From: Geosiphon pyriformis
Taxonomy: Eukaryota > Glomeromycota > Glomeromycetes > Archaeosporales > Geosiphonaceae
Length of the DNA: 64,000 bases
Direction of reading: 5' to 3'
Assembly (NCBI GenBank): GCA_016748015.1
Contig: JAAOMT010000639.1
Location: 224,880 to 288,879 of the forward strand
This document shows, in pieces, positions 36,327 through 47,475 of the stretch. The notes below the pieces were generated by a model, which ran no database searches, was not told the DNA's origin, and saw only the letters and a list, made by a program, of their open reading frames with translations. How positions within the stretch are numbered: position 1 is the stretch's first letter; every line of letters begins with the position of its first letter. The translations under genes were made by a program, and so were the position numbers.

Positions 36327-36890
36327 TTGGGCACCAGGTACATCCAAAACCCGAATTTCCAGAACTATTTAAGTCTCTTAGTTACTCCAAAAGACATCTC
36401 ACTTAATAATCTGGAAACCAACCAAAAAAAATCACTCACCAACAACATACCTCTAGCCACCATCACCAACGACAAATCACTAGCAGCAATCTTTCCATTT
36501 AAACTTAAAGAAACTACATTAGTCCCATTATTCAGTGGAGCTGCTCTTGACACCAAACCAATTACCACTATGTATACTGATGCCAAAGTCAATGGCCACT
36601 CCATCAAACTGATCCTAGATAGTAGATCAGCTGGCAGTATTATTATAAAGCAACTCATAAACCAATTAGGTCACCGAGTTGATCACGCTGCCAGCACCAG
36701 AATCATAACTGCCAATGAAGCAACCAAAACTCTCATTGGTAAGATTGATGACTTCCCTATAGAAGTCAATGGCATCATCGTACCAATCAAAGTATTAGTC
36801 ATGAAAGCCACCCAATACTAAGCACTTGTTGGTAATGATTGGCTATCTAAAACCAACACATCACTTAATTGAAATACACAGGAGCTTTAA
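36327..36890 (+). pseudogene. Aspartic protease of Ty3 copy B (active site mutated)
   Basis: The retropepsin domain lies at about 36570-36880: VNGHSIKLILDSRSAGSIII, then ANEATKTLIGKIDDFPIEV, and VGNDWL after a stop at 36819-36821. The catalytic loop at 36618-36626 reads DSR where retropepsins have D-S/T-G; the Arg codon AGA is one G to A step from GGA. The frame is the same as gag. The domain would process the gag-pol precursor, and in this copy is expected to be inactive. Confidence 0.85.
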
Positions 36891-37277
36891 ATCAGCCAGA
36901 ACGGATGATACACACATGTATCAGCCATGTGTGGCCACTTCATGACTACCAACTTGACAGCACCACTCATAAAGTTTGAAGAAAAAAAAGAAAAACCTAT
37001 CTGGAAAGCTTATCAAGTGTTCTGAGCCGGCAAAAAACACAACAAGCTGCTGCCAGTACCTTTATGGGATGACAATAACAAAAAAGAAAAGAAAAAAGAA
37101 CTTATCTGGAATGCTGACCAAAACTGGGAAACCCATAACAATCAAGACGAATTATCAACAACCTGGGAATAGAAAAAAGATAAAATAAAAGGAAAAGGGA
37201 AAGAGAAAAAAGAAAATTCCATACCAACTCCTATTCACTCTACATATATGTATACAACACCACAATTAAGCTATCAT
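36891..37277 (+). other. Charged spacer of the copy B polyprotein
   Basis: This is a lysine, glutamate, asparagine and tryptophan rich linker in the gag frame (for example WDDNNKKEKKKELIW), interrupted by several stops. No domain is recognised. It separates the protease from the Cys-rich modules. Confidence 0.5.
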
Positions 37278-37894
37278 TGCCCAAAATTCATATGTGTCGA
37301 TTGTGGCAAAAAATTGTCATCAATGGGCACATGTTGTGATGACAATGAGGAATACTCAACAGCAACCAAATTTTATTGCTGTGTATACATCATAAAATGC
37401 TTTGGATGTCCAAAATAAAAAAAAAATGGGACAATAAATTATGCTTGGCTTGTGGTAAAACTCTTCTGAACAAAAGAATGTGAAAAAACATTCCTGGGTG
37501 AGGAGGAACATGTGACAAATTGTGTCAATACACAATTCTTATAAGTGACTGGGTAAGAAAAAAAACACCCATAGATGCCATCTGGAGACAAGCCATCAAA
37601 CATCTGGATGGATGTCCATACGATGATGACAAAATCTGGCAAATGACACTTGCCAAAATCAAAGGAGTAATCCCAAAAGAAATAAAAACAATTAAAGACA
37701 ACTCACCTGAATTCATAGAACTTGACTGAGATCTAGAACCAGTCATAAATCTACTAGATCCAGAACAATTCTATGAACACTACCAGAAATTAGCACTTAC
37801 TAAAGAGGAACAAGAACAATGGTTGGAAGAAATCAATACTTGATTATGTGACCATTGTTTAATTCTCTGTAACTTTCAATATTGTAATGAGTGT
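37278..37894 (+). pseudogene. Cys-rich modules between protease and dUTPase
   Basis: Two Cys clusters flank a helical stretch. The first starts at 37278 with C-X4-C-X2-C, continues with adjacent Cys pairs and a C-X2-C near 37395-37410, and then LCLACGK after a frame change in an A run at about 37415. The second (37847-37894) is C-X2-C-X3-C-X4-C-X2-C, reading CDHCLILCNFQYCNEC. The second cluster is fully kept in copy A. The stretch between has WVRKKTPIDAIWRQAIKHLDG and PEQFYEHYQKL. These look like zinc-binding modules. I do not recognise the family; nucleic acid binding is a guess. Confidence 0.65.
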
Positions 37895-38171
37895 GATCTC
37901 ATTTACAATCCACCACCACGCATGATCTACACAATCCCAGAGGAAGAAGAACCAATCAGCAGCTGTGCATTGGAATTGGAATCAATTTCCAATCCCAATT
38001 CAGACTCTGACAACAATGACAACAAAAATAATGGTTTAAAATGGCAATAACAATAACAATGATTCCAACTCAGATTCAAACTCCAATTCAAACTATGAAC
38101 AATATATCGCACTCCTTGACCTTACCAAAAAGCAGAAACTAAAATGGTTCAGCAATAATGATGAAGATATT

Positions 38172-38600
38172 ATGCCAGAATGTGCACATGATACTAACGC
38201 AGAGTTTGATCTGAGATATCTGAAGAAAAATTTCATCAAATTAGAACCATATTTGTACACTTGCATTGATCTGAAAATAGCACTGAAAATTCTAGCAACA
38301 ACAATGGTTCAACTAGCATCCAAGAGTAGTTTAGTGAAAAAGAGAATTAACATTAGAAGAGGAATAATTGACACAGAATACATAAAAAATATTATTGCTA
38401 TGCTACAAAATAATTCAGAAAAGGCATATACCATAGATCTAAACAAAAAGATAGCACAGGCAATATTCTTACCTCTGATAAAAATAGCTCAATTAGTGTC
38501 AGTAAAAAACAGGCAGGAATTAGGGATTACAGCTAAAAAAATACAGAGATTTGGATCAATGGGTAGAATAGATATACTAGTCAATATGACAGAGAAAAAA
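38172..38600 (+). pseudogene. dUTPase-like domain of Ty3 copy B
   Basis: About 135 residues, the length of a trimeric dUTPase subunit, with the five motifs in order: HDTNAEFDL (6-14), SKSSLVKKRI (50-59), GIIDTEYIKN (64-73, catalytic Asp67), KKIAQAIF (92-99) and KKIQRFGSMGR (122-132). Motif 2 Arg is Lys, and motif 5 has lost two glycines (KK and R for RG and G), all fitting G to A change. The domain is fused in frame upstream of RT. By family knowledge dUTPase keeps uracil out of cDNA; for an element living in AT-rich, possibly dUTP-rich conditions this would help replication (inference). Confidence 0.85.
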
Positions 38601-38987
38601 ATTGTTGACAAAGGAGAAATTATCTCAATCCATCAAGCAATTTCTATTCCACCATATGACCAGTATATGTTAGCCATAAAAAAAGAAGTGAAGGATCAAG
38701 CTCAATTGTTTGAAGCAGAAGCCATTATTTGTAAATCAGGAGAGATTGGACTCACTAATCTCTACATCTTAGCCAATAGCTCCAAAAATATTAAAATTCT
38801 CATCCACAACACAACTGGAAATGTCATTGAAATACCAAAGAGAACCATCATTGGATATTTAACCACTAAAGTTGAGGATCAACCACCAAACCACATTCCA
38901 GATTTTCCACAACTGTGTGAATATGTGGACATCACATCACAAACCATCTATGAATAAAGTAAATGCTATCTGCTTCAACCAGAACAA
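38601..38987 (+). pseudogene. Linker domain between dUTPase and RT, copy B
   Basis: The open frame continues from the dUTPase with GEIISIHQAISIPPYDQYML, EIGLTNLYI and NTTGNVIEIPKRTIIGYL. This looks like a small beta-rich domain, present also in copy A at 800-1060. It resembles the strand-rich spacer that follows protease in many Ty3 pols (NVTGKDIEIPKG type). The stop at 38955-38957 is probably a changed glycine codon. Confidence 0.6.
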
Positions 38988-40396
38988 TTGGAACAAATAA
39001 ACATGGAAAATCTAGACCCACTCCAACAGATGCAACTAAAGATGTTACTTAGCAACTTCAATGACATTTTTGCTAGTGAAAATAAATTTGGCCATACCAA
39101 TATCATCCAGCATCAGATCAAAACTGAAGATGCAATGCCAATTAAACAAAGAGCATACAAAGTACCATTAGCTAACCATGAGATCATTCATCAAGAAATC
39201 AATCGGATGCTTAACAATGAGCTAATTCAGCCATCAATGAGTTCATGGTTATTACCAGTGGTACTAGTCTGGAAAAAGAATGGAAAAATTTGCTTTTGTG
39301 TAGATTACCGGAAATTGAATAGAGTAACCAAGGGATACAGCTACCCAACTTCAAAGATCCAAGAACTATTTGACACTTTTGGAGGAAACAAATGGTTCTC
39401 GACACTGGATCTAGATAGTGGCTACTGACAAGTAGCCATAGATCCAGCTGACAAAGAAAAGACCACATTTACAACAAGAAAAGAGAATTTCAAATTTGAA
39501 GTCATGCCATTTGGCTTGATGAATGCTCTAGCAACATTCCAACAGCTCATGAAAATTGTATATACTGGACTACTATGGAAATCAGTAGTCATATATTTAG
39601 ATGACACCAATGTATTTTCAAAAACATTCAATAATCATCTGCATCACCTCCAGCAGGTGTTTGAAAGACTAAGAAGAGCCGGATTGAAACTAAATACAAT
39701 GAAGTGTTTCTTTAAAAAAACTGAACTCAAGTTTTTGGAACATGTTGTAAGCAAAGATAGTATCAAAATGGATCCAGATAAGATTGCAATAGTAAAGAAC
39801 TTTCCAGTACCAACAAACTTGCCAGAACTAAGGGCATTTTTGGGATTTGCAGGCTATTATCGCCATTTTATCAAGGACTTTTCCAAACTAGCTCAGCCAC
39901 TTCACCAGCTACAAACTAAGAATATAAAGTATAAATGAACTAAAGCTCAACAAAAAGCATTCAACACATTAAGAAAAAAGCTTATTTAAGCCCCAGTGTT
40001 GATGTATCCAGACCACAGCAAATCATTCATCATCACTATGGGTGTATCAGGTCAAGCATTGGGAGCAGTACTATTGCAAAAAAGACCAGGTGAAAGAAAA
40101 CATCCAGTAGTTTATGCCAGTAGAAGCTTAAATTCAGCTGAAAAGAACTATGGAACTCCAGCACTGGAACACTTAGCAATCTATTAGGCAGTCATAAAAT
40201 GGAGAGAATACTTGAGCCAAAAGTTTGAAATATACATGGATCACAAAGGACTGACTTCAATTCAGAAACAAAAATTTGCAGATGATTGCCATGCCAAATG
40301 GAAAATAGAACTTTCACCATTTAACTATACAATATATTATAAAAAGGGAAAAGATAATAAAAATGCTGACGGATTGTTACAAATGAGACAAATCTA
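38988..40396 (+). pseudogene. Reverse transcriptase and RNase H of Ty3 copy B
   Basis: RT motifs in order are KQRAYKVP, CVDYRKLNRVTKGYSYP, WFSTLDLDSGY, MPFGLMNALATFQ, YLDD at 39594-39605 (catalytic Asp pair intact), KFLEHVVSKD and LRAFLGFAGYYRHF. RNase H begins near 40010 with FIITMGVSGQALGAVLL (first acidic Asp replaced by Gly), then YASRSLNSAEKNY, and YMDHKGLTSIQ. Stops at 39427 (TGG to TGA), 39936 and 40185 are single-base breaks in an otherwise continuous frame. The domain copies the element RNA to cDNA and removes the template. Confidence 0.9.
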
Positions 40397-40475
40397 AAAA
40401 CATTTCAACCCAAAAATATAACAAAAGATAAATATACAAAAATACTAACAACTACAATATTATATAAAGACTCAA

Positions 40476-41800
40476 TTGTTCAAGGAGAAATTATCTCAAA
40501 AAGAACAAAGAGACATAAAACAACAATCCAAATATTTTATCAACCATCAAAATATACTTTACCAGAAAAATAAGAGAAATCCAGATCAACCAATCAGAGT
40601 AATCACAGAACCAGAGAAAGAAACAATATTATTCAATATACATTCAGACCCAACAGCAGGGCATTTTTACAAAAAAGTAACCATGGAAAGAACCAAAAAA
40701 AGATACTATTGGCCAGCAATGTATCCAGATATCCTCCAATATGTGCAAAATTGTGATGCTTGTCAAAGAAGAGGAAAAGCAAGACCAAGTGAACCATTAA
40801 GACTAATCAAAGTGAGACAACCATTCAATCATATTGGAATTGACTTAGTCAGACCATTAACAATCATCAGCAAAGACAACAGATATATCACAATAGCCAT
40901 GAATTATCTCACCAAATGGCCAGAAGCAAAAGCCATTCAAAGAGCAGATGCAAAATCCATTGCCAAATTTGTTTATCAAGATTTGATTTGTCAACATGAA
41001 TGTTCAAAAGAACTATTATCAGATCAAGGAACTCACTTTGTAAACAGAATACTGGCAGAATTAAGTCAAAAATTTGGAATTAAAAGACCATTATCATTGT
41101 CATATCATCCACAAACCAATGGACTAGTTGAAAGATTCAATAAAACATTGTGTGAAGCAATCACCAAAATCAGTCAAAAAAACCAAGACAAATGGGATTT
41201 GTTTATACCATCAGTATTATTTGCTTATTAGACAATGAAGCAAGATACCACATAAGCAACACTATTTGAACTAGTATATAGTAAAACAGCAACATTACCA
41301 GTTGAGATAGAGGTCAATACATATCCAATTAAACCAATAACAGAAGATAATTTTCAAGAAACATTGTTGAAAAAAACATATGACTTAATGGAAACACTAG
41401 AAAACAGACAACAAAAAGCAGTTAACAACATACAAAAATCACAAGAGAAACAAAAAGAGAAACACAATAACCAACTACCAGACAAACCAGTTGAATTCAA
41501 GATTGGAGACAAAGTACTTCTACATCATACTAAAGCAGAAAAACAATGGAGTAGAAAATTTGACCCCATATGGGACGGACCATTTCACATTGAAAAAATT
41601 CTTGGAAATGGAGCTTACAAATTAAGATGAAACAACAAAATCTTAACCAAAGCAGCACATGGTGATCAACTAAAACGATATTACCAGATAGCATCATTAT
41701 TTACCAATAACATCCCACAACTAGACATACAAAGAATACTAGTTCAACCAGATGAGATTCCACAAAATTTGGAACCAATCATAGTTATTGAACCAAACAT
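40476..41800 (+). pseudogene. Integrase of Ty3 copy B
   Basis: HHCC zinc-binding part: HSDPTAGH, then CDACQRRG near 40750. Catalytic core: GIDLVRPL (Asp), LLSDQGTHFVN (Asp) and HPQTNGLVERFNKTL (Glu), so the DDE residues are all present. After a stop at 41229-41231 the frame continues with YDLMETLENRQQKA and the C-terminal IGDKVLLHHTKAEKQW and WDGPFHIEKIL segment (GPY/F type). No chromodomain is seen. This is the best preserved enzyme of the element. Confidence 0.9.
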
Positions 41801-42499
41801 GTAAAATCAAACAATCAAAGAGTATATAAAGACACAGTATATGTGACAAAAACAATCAAGAAAATAGAAATACCAGATCATATTCACACTATAGCTTAAC
41901 AACTGTTCTAGGCCTTAAGTCAACAACAGTTAGACATGGAAATTATTGTTAACAACCAAACAATTTGCTATCAAAATATTAAAAGAAAAACAAAAAACAC
42001 ACCATATTAGCGGGTACCAAAGAATGATAAAAACTGGTCAGATAACATAATAGAAAAAGTAAAGAACATGTTTGGAAAAATACTTATTATAGCACCAACA
42101 GAAGAACTTACAAAAGAGAATTGGAAACAATGGACAGAACAACTTTCAATATCATACTGTTACTACCAGTTAGGTCGGAAGTTAAATATTCAGGAGTTGT
42201 ATATTGACAAATCTAAGAGAATATTCAACCAAAACATAATACAACAAATTGAAAAATTTATCAGAAAGAAAACGAATTCAATACTACATGTTAGAACAAT
42301 GTACTGACTACACAACATATTTCGAAACTATCCAGAAATACTGTTACACTCTGACATAGAAACCATAACCATTAACCAATGGGAAAGAATGAACAATACA
42401 CAAGTGAAAGATGTGAAAAACAGAATTGAACAAACAATACTTGAAAAAGAAGTATTAGAATTAATTCAAAATGAAAATTTTAATGGAGCTCAATATTAA
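41801..42499 (+). pseudogene. ORF3 of Ty3 copy B, unknown protein
   Basis: This frame differs from pol and ends (NFNGAQY, stop at 42497-42499) exactly before the polypurine tract. It is about 230 codons long, with stops at about 41885, 41900, 42008 and 42305. Visible text includes IIAPTEELTKENWKQWTEQL, YYQLGRKLNIQELY and NQWERMNNTQVKDVKNRIEQ. It is hydrophilic, lysine and glutamine rich, without signal peptide or membrane helix, so an envelope role is unlikely. Copy A keeps the matching end. I do not recognise the family. Confidence 0.6.
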
Positions 42500-42510
42500 A
42501 AAGGAGGAGA
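42498..42510 (+). promoter_or_regulatory. Polypurine tract of copy B
   Basis: AAAAAGGAGGAGA lies directly before the 3' LTR start and overlaps the ORF3 stop. This is the standard place for plus-strand priming. Confidence 0.85.
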
Positions 42511-43395
42511 TAATATTACTCATAGAAAAAGAAAACAGATATAGGAAAATAAAAGACCAATAGAAAAATAGTAGTTAACATGTAAGCACATTGCTCAGCA
42601 ATGTAAAGCAATGTCAGAAAGTATGACACATTGCTTAGCAATATGAAGCAATATCAGAAATCACAGCACATCACTCAGCAATGTGGAGCAATGTCAAGAA
42701 AATATGGCATATTGCTTAGCAATGTGAGCATTGCTTGAGAAATTATAGCACATTGTTTGGGAATGTGAGCAATTTCATAGAACTCAAATTATGTATATAT
42801 AGCTGTAGCATTAAAAGTAGAAAAGACAGACCTCTTAGTTTAGATTTGATCTAAGCAACTTTCCATTCACAAATATCAATAAATAATTATTCACCATCTT
42901 AATCCACTCTTCACTATTAACACTTCATGTTAATAGTAAGTAATACTTAATCACATAAGAACAATAGCTCTTGATCACGGCTATTGATGGGATACTAATT
43001 TGCAATTGCTTTTGTTTATTTCTTTATTTTTTTTTTTATTTTCTTTTGATTTGTCATTTCATTGGTTTTACTAAACTGATTAAAAATTAAGTGCTGAGTT
43101 ATTGACGTCAAGAATAGTTTGATAAAAGACCCCAAAAGAAGGGTATAGGAATTGAGAATTTAAGAATAGCTTACCAGAAGGGCATCTCTGCCAAGATTAC
43201 CAGCCACCATGCTAAGAAAAAAATTTGATGAAACTGTGGTTTCAGGAGGCTACAGAAAAGACAATACTTGAATCTTTGTCCATTATACAAAGAACTCTAC
43301 AACAAAACCTTCAGATATTAACACCAGAATACCAACCAAGCACTAAGTTACAGATTTGTTATTTGACTTAAAACCCCAAATAATCATCTGTAACA
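42511..43395 (+). repeat. 3' LTR of Ty3 copy B
   Basis: 885 bp, starting TAATATTACTCATAG and ending ATCTGTAACA, collinear with the 5' LTR. The hairpin-unit array is at about 42586-42765 and the TATA box at 42793-42802. The changed first bases (TA for TG) fit a G to A mutation. Confidence 0.95.
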
Positions 43396-45449
43396 ATGCT
43401 ACCAAAAAATCTGATAAACTTATTACACATTTTGATCTGATGTAAGTTAACCTCCAAGTGATGCCAACCCACAGAATCATAAGCCTTGCACATGTTCTGA
43501 AGGACCAACCAAAGTTCATGATCTTTTTCCAAAGCATCTTTAACAACTGAACCAACTGCAAATACAGGAGATTAGGTAGATGTACTCTTCAAAACAGAAA
43601 AGTTATTATTACAAAAAACACCAAACTTGCTGCATGCTAAAGAATCCTATCAAAGAGAATCTTGGAGAGAATCTTCCTGGCAGTTTTAATCAAAGCTATA
43701 GGCCATGTATTTGTAAAAACCTCATCTCATTTGTAAAGTTTAGAGATCATTGAGACCCAAGCCCTCTTCCACAAAACAAGAACACTACCAATTAACAAAC
43801 ATGCATTTAACAATCTCAAAAGATATCCCAACACTCTATTACTGCCATGCTTCTATAGTTCATTAGGGATGCCAGACAAGTCAGCAGCTTTACTATTGAG
43901 CAGACCATTGACTACCAAGAGCAACTCACTCAAACTGACAGCACCCATTATACCAGAAAAAGCACAATCCTGTACGTAATCCAATAGAGCATACTGATGA
44001 GCCCAAAAGTTAGGCACCACTAAAAGCACTGCCTGTTTCTTAGTTCAATCTTCCATAATTCTATCAACATTGAGCTTTACTTTCTCAGGCTCTAAAATTA
44101 ATTCATTATTTACCACTAAGTAATCCAGAACTACTTTGCAAAAAAGCTGATCCAAAACACTCCTGATCATGCTACCTTTGTCAAAACAGAAATTTTCCAT
44201 ATATTTTGAGACAGTCAGTCTAATAAAAGTCTCCTTAGCCAATCTTGACTTATATATCTTAGATCTTTTGTATTCTTTACAAACCAATAATAAATGACTA
44301 AGAACCACCTCAGACTTTCTATTTAAGCCAACCAAGTCAGCAAAAGCACGAGCCTTGACTATTCAAAGTTGATTATGTCCTCATAAAATGATTGAATTCA
44401 GGCAGATCACCTGAGCCAAACTTTTTAACAATTTTGGCAACCAACAATTCCAAACCAAAAAACTTAGAAGAATACCTATTCTTAAAACAATAAAACTTAT
44501 TAAACCAATGTCTCAAAAATGCCATGTTAACTGATTCCACTACTATCTTCTTCAAAATTGCTCATATAGCATCCATATTACCATAAGTTTCAGCACCAGA
44601 AAATTTCTTAGTGACTACCAGAAGCTTAATAGAAAGGCAATTTCTAAATCCAGTCTATTTGGGGTCATCAGCATTTTTAATTTTGAACTTCCAACAATTC
44701 TTGTTAACCTGTTTATGCAAGCTATTCAACCTAATATCTAAGAGTTTACCCAAGCCAATCAAAACCAAAACAGCATTATGATTAGTGTCAAAAAAACCAG
44801 ACATAGAGCAAACCTAATAACTAGTGATGGCAGAAGAAAAATTTCTACTGACAAAAATAAAATCAATTGTCTTCTCAACTCTCTATGAATTGCTCCATGT
44901 GGAAGCCTTTACCATATGATAATTGGCAAACAAATTGACCAAATCCAAATCCAAACAAAACCTGAAAATTGCACTCCTTTCAGATCCATTCTCATTAAAA
45001 TCTTCACCCAAAACCACAAAAGTGCTAAAGTTAATGGCTTTTGCAATTACAGAGTTCACCTCCAAAGCCTGACCAAATTTTGTCTCAGGAGAAGCACCAG
45101 CATACAAACTCAGAACCATGACTGAAAGCTTGCCTTTAAACAAAAGCTGAATCAAAATAATTTGGCCAGAAATCTTCTTAATTTTAGACACATAGTGAGC
45201 CAAAGAATTGTTCATGATCATAGCAATCTTAATACTGAAAAAACTTTTATTCAAGCCAGACATAAAGACATGTACACTCTCAAACTTATTAGCAATCCAA
45301 GACTTGATACTGGACCTCAATTTAGTTTCTGTGACAAAAGACACCATATTACCAGAATTCATATGCCATCATACAACATCCACTTGCTTTGCAGGAACAT
45401 TGATACTGCGAATGTTGTATATAGTAAACTTCTACACCAAATCACTCAT
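43396..45449 (-). pseudogene. LINE I ORF2, N-terminal half (endonuclease and start of RT)
   Basis: It starts with ATG at 45449-45447, overlapping the ORF1 stop as ATGA. The APE-type endonuclease shows VTETKLRSSI, LGEDFNENG and the YHMVKASTWSNS segment. The open stretch at 44045-44335 contains IRSVLDQLFCKVVLDYLV and lies in a shifted frame relative to both sides. RT begins after about 43950. Its last part before the junction reads HELWLVLQNMCKAYDSVGW. This copy keeps Trp and Gln at places where LINE J has stops. Confidence 0.8.
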
Positions 45450-47400
45450 TGGGATAAAAGAGGCAGTAGAAAATCTGAGCCAGAGCACAAATAATTCAAT
45501 CTAGCCAAAACTGATTCAATTGAAGCCTCCAAAGATGCTAACTTAGACTTCAAACCACTCACTTTGTTGGTTAGAATCTTGGAGCTACTAAAATTGAGAT
45601 TGAACACACCATCACTAACAGCAGAAAAAAGAGAGACAAAGGGCACCAACACACTATTTAGGACTATATTTAAACCCACACCCACAGTCAAGGATACAAA
45701 TACAACAAAAAGGGAAGCTAAAAAGGAAGATGCCAATGGCACTAAATCAACAAAACTTAATTTTCTCAAAATACCAGAGACTTGGTCAGCCAAAAGCCCC
45801 AAAAAACATTTTAAAGATGCCAAACGATTATTTAAACCAGAGACAACAAGAGAATTGGGCATCAATGGAGTAAAATCTGCATCTGGACTAGGCTTAGCAC
45901 CAGAAGTAACCAAAGGAACCACACTAAAAGGGAAGCTACCAGTAATTTGGGCCCAAGTTTTTCTGCCAAATAAGACCAAACAGACAATAGAAGCCTGCTT
46001 TTTTTTATAAATGCCCACCAAACAAACTTGATTCTAATCAGTCACTAACTGTTTGATACAAACTCCAGAATTTTCACCTATTGAACACACATTAGAGATA
46101 TGACCAAATTGTTTACACTTGGCACAACAAGCTAGAGAGAAACCAGCTCAGTGCAAATTTACATTTTTAAAAACAGAAACAGAATTAAGAGCAGCCAATC
46201 TGAATATCTCATTCTCAAAACAGACAACTGTACATTTATTATAAATATATGAACCAGGATTATGGCCAATAAAGCAAGTTTTCTTACCATAAGAATCCAA
46301 TAAACCCAACAAATCATGAGCAGTAGTACCAATTGGAAGTGTATACAACAAAGCCTGATGTTGATCTCTGGAAATCCACATATGTTTATCATCAATGACT
46401 TTTGTTACATGAACAGAATTTTTTTTTCATAAAGACAGACCATTTAGCTGTGACCAAATCAGCTATTTCAGATGACTCAAACTCCACTAAAGCTTTCTGT
46501 TACAGACCAATCAGTTGCATTTTGATTGATATAATCTTTTCAAACTTAGAAAAAACAGATTTTATAGCCGATTTGAAAAGATCAATTAAGATCTTTCTAA
46601 TGATCACCTCCCAATCTGAATGATTATTTACTTTTTTTAAATTATCATTAACAATAATTTTCTTACAGATTGCCAATTTCTTTGTCTTATTCAAACTAAA
46701 TTCAAAAGTAAATGATAATCTGATAATCTCTAAGAATTTTGAAAGAGCAAAGGCTTCTCCAAAACCATCAACTTGATAAAAGATTTTTTTATTGAAATCA
46801 ATTTGTTACTAACAAATTTTTCTAGAATAGTTGAAAGCTCAATATTTAATGCAAAAATTTTATTGGCTCGAAGTTTTTTTTTTCTGAAACATGTGATTTG
46901 ATACTCAGCAGCTGATTAGAACTTTTAAACTTAGGAGGCAGAAGAACCACCATATCCTTATTATCACTCAAAATGTTAAATGAAAAAGTTTTCAGAGGTT
47001 GACTTAACACATACGTGTGAGTGCACGTTTTTCTGGGCATAGTATTGTCTTCTATGCCATTAATTACAAAATCATTCAAGTCAGCATAACTAGTTTCTTT
47101 AGTAACAGTATTCTTTATGTTCTTTAAGTCCGATAGGCCACCCATGCTACTCATTTTGCTTTTCATTTTACTGTTCCAAGATTTCGAAAACTTACCATCA
47201 ACATTACCAATATTAGCCAGGCCCAATAGTTTAGCAGATAAGTCAATCACACTGATGTCAATTTTAGGATTCCTAGGCTTCTTGTAAGATGTACTGTAAG
47301 AGTACACACTATTTACTCTTTTTTTTTTATATTAGACTGGTTTTTCAACCCAGCAAAAGTAAATACAGAGTCATCAGCAACAGGATTTGCTGGTTTTATG
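45446..47400 (-). pseudogene. LINE I ORF1 (RRM-like, CCHC knuckle)
   Basis: The start is near 47390, where an ATA replaces the expected ATG before KPANPVADDS. The RRM-like part is at 46500-46694 (SDWEVIIRKILID and IKMQLIGL), followed by a segment at 46150-46400 with ALLYTLPIGTTAHDL and NKCTVVCFENEIF. The CCHC knuckle reads CAKCKQFGHISNVC at about 46093-46134. The C-terminal part 45446-46021 is open and rich in leucine and serine heptads (LKSKLASLEASIESVLARL), a likely coiled coil. Several stops and frame breaks occur. Confidence 0.8.
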
Positions 47401-47475
47401 TTTATAAATAAAAGTATATCTGAAGAAATAGTTAAAATACAAAGGGAATAAGGAGTAAGGAAAACTTTTTTTTAA

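Larger units (their letters stand above)
33232..43395 (+). mobile_element. Ty3/Gypsy family-1 copy B, complete, inserted in LINE I
   Basis: A complete element of 10,164 bp: LTRs at 33232-34106 and 42511-43395, primer site, gag, protease, Cys-rich modules, dUTPase, RT, RNase H, integrase, ORF3 and polypurine tract. It starts TGTTA and ends TAACA. ATGC occurs on both sides (33228-33231 and 43396-43399), a 4-bp target duplication. Removing the element and one ATGC restores an uninterrupted LINE I reading frame. Internal genes carry stops, mainly of the kinds TGG to TGA or TAG and CAA or CAG to TAA or TAG. Confidence 0.95.
43396..47475 (-). mobile_element. LINE I, 5' half (right of the Ty3 insertion)
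   Basis: This is the 5' part of the same - strand LINE. It resumes at the Ty3 junction with the residues FFGSI that precede the segment at 33231. It extends to about 47475, where the - strand reads AAAAAAAAGTTTTCCTTACT, similar to the 5' start of LINE J (AAAAAAACTTCTTTCTCT). Confidence 0.85.

Noticed and set aside
41801-42499. ORF3 as an envelope gene (retrovirus-like element)
   Set aside because: No signal peptide, cleavage site or membrane helix is visible; the text is hydrophilic.
43343-43561. - strand frame spanning the Ty3/LINE junction as a gene
   Set aside because: It crosses the LTR boundary; the real LINE frame here is a different one reading HELWLVLQNMCKAYD.
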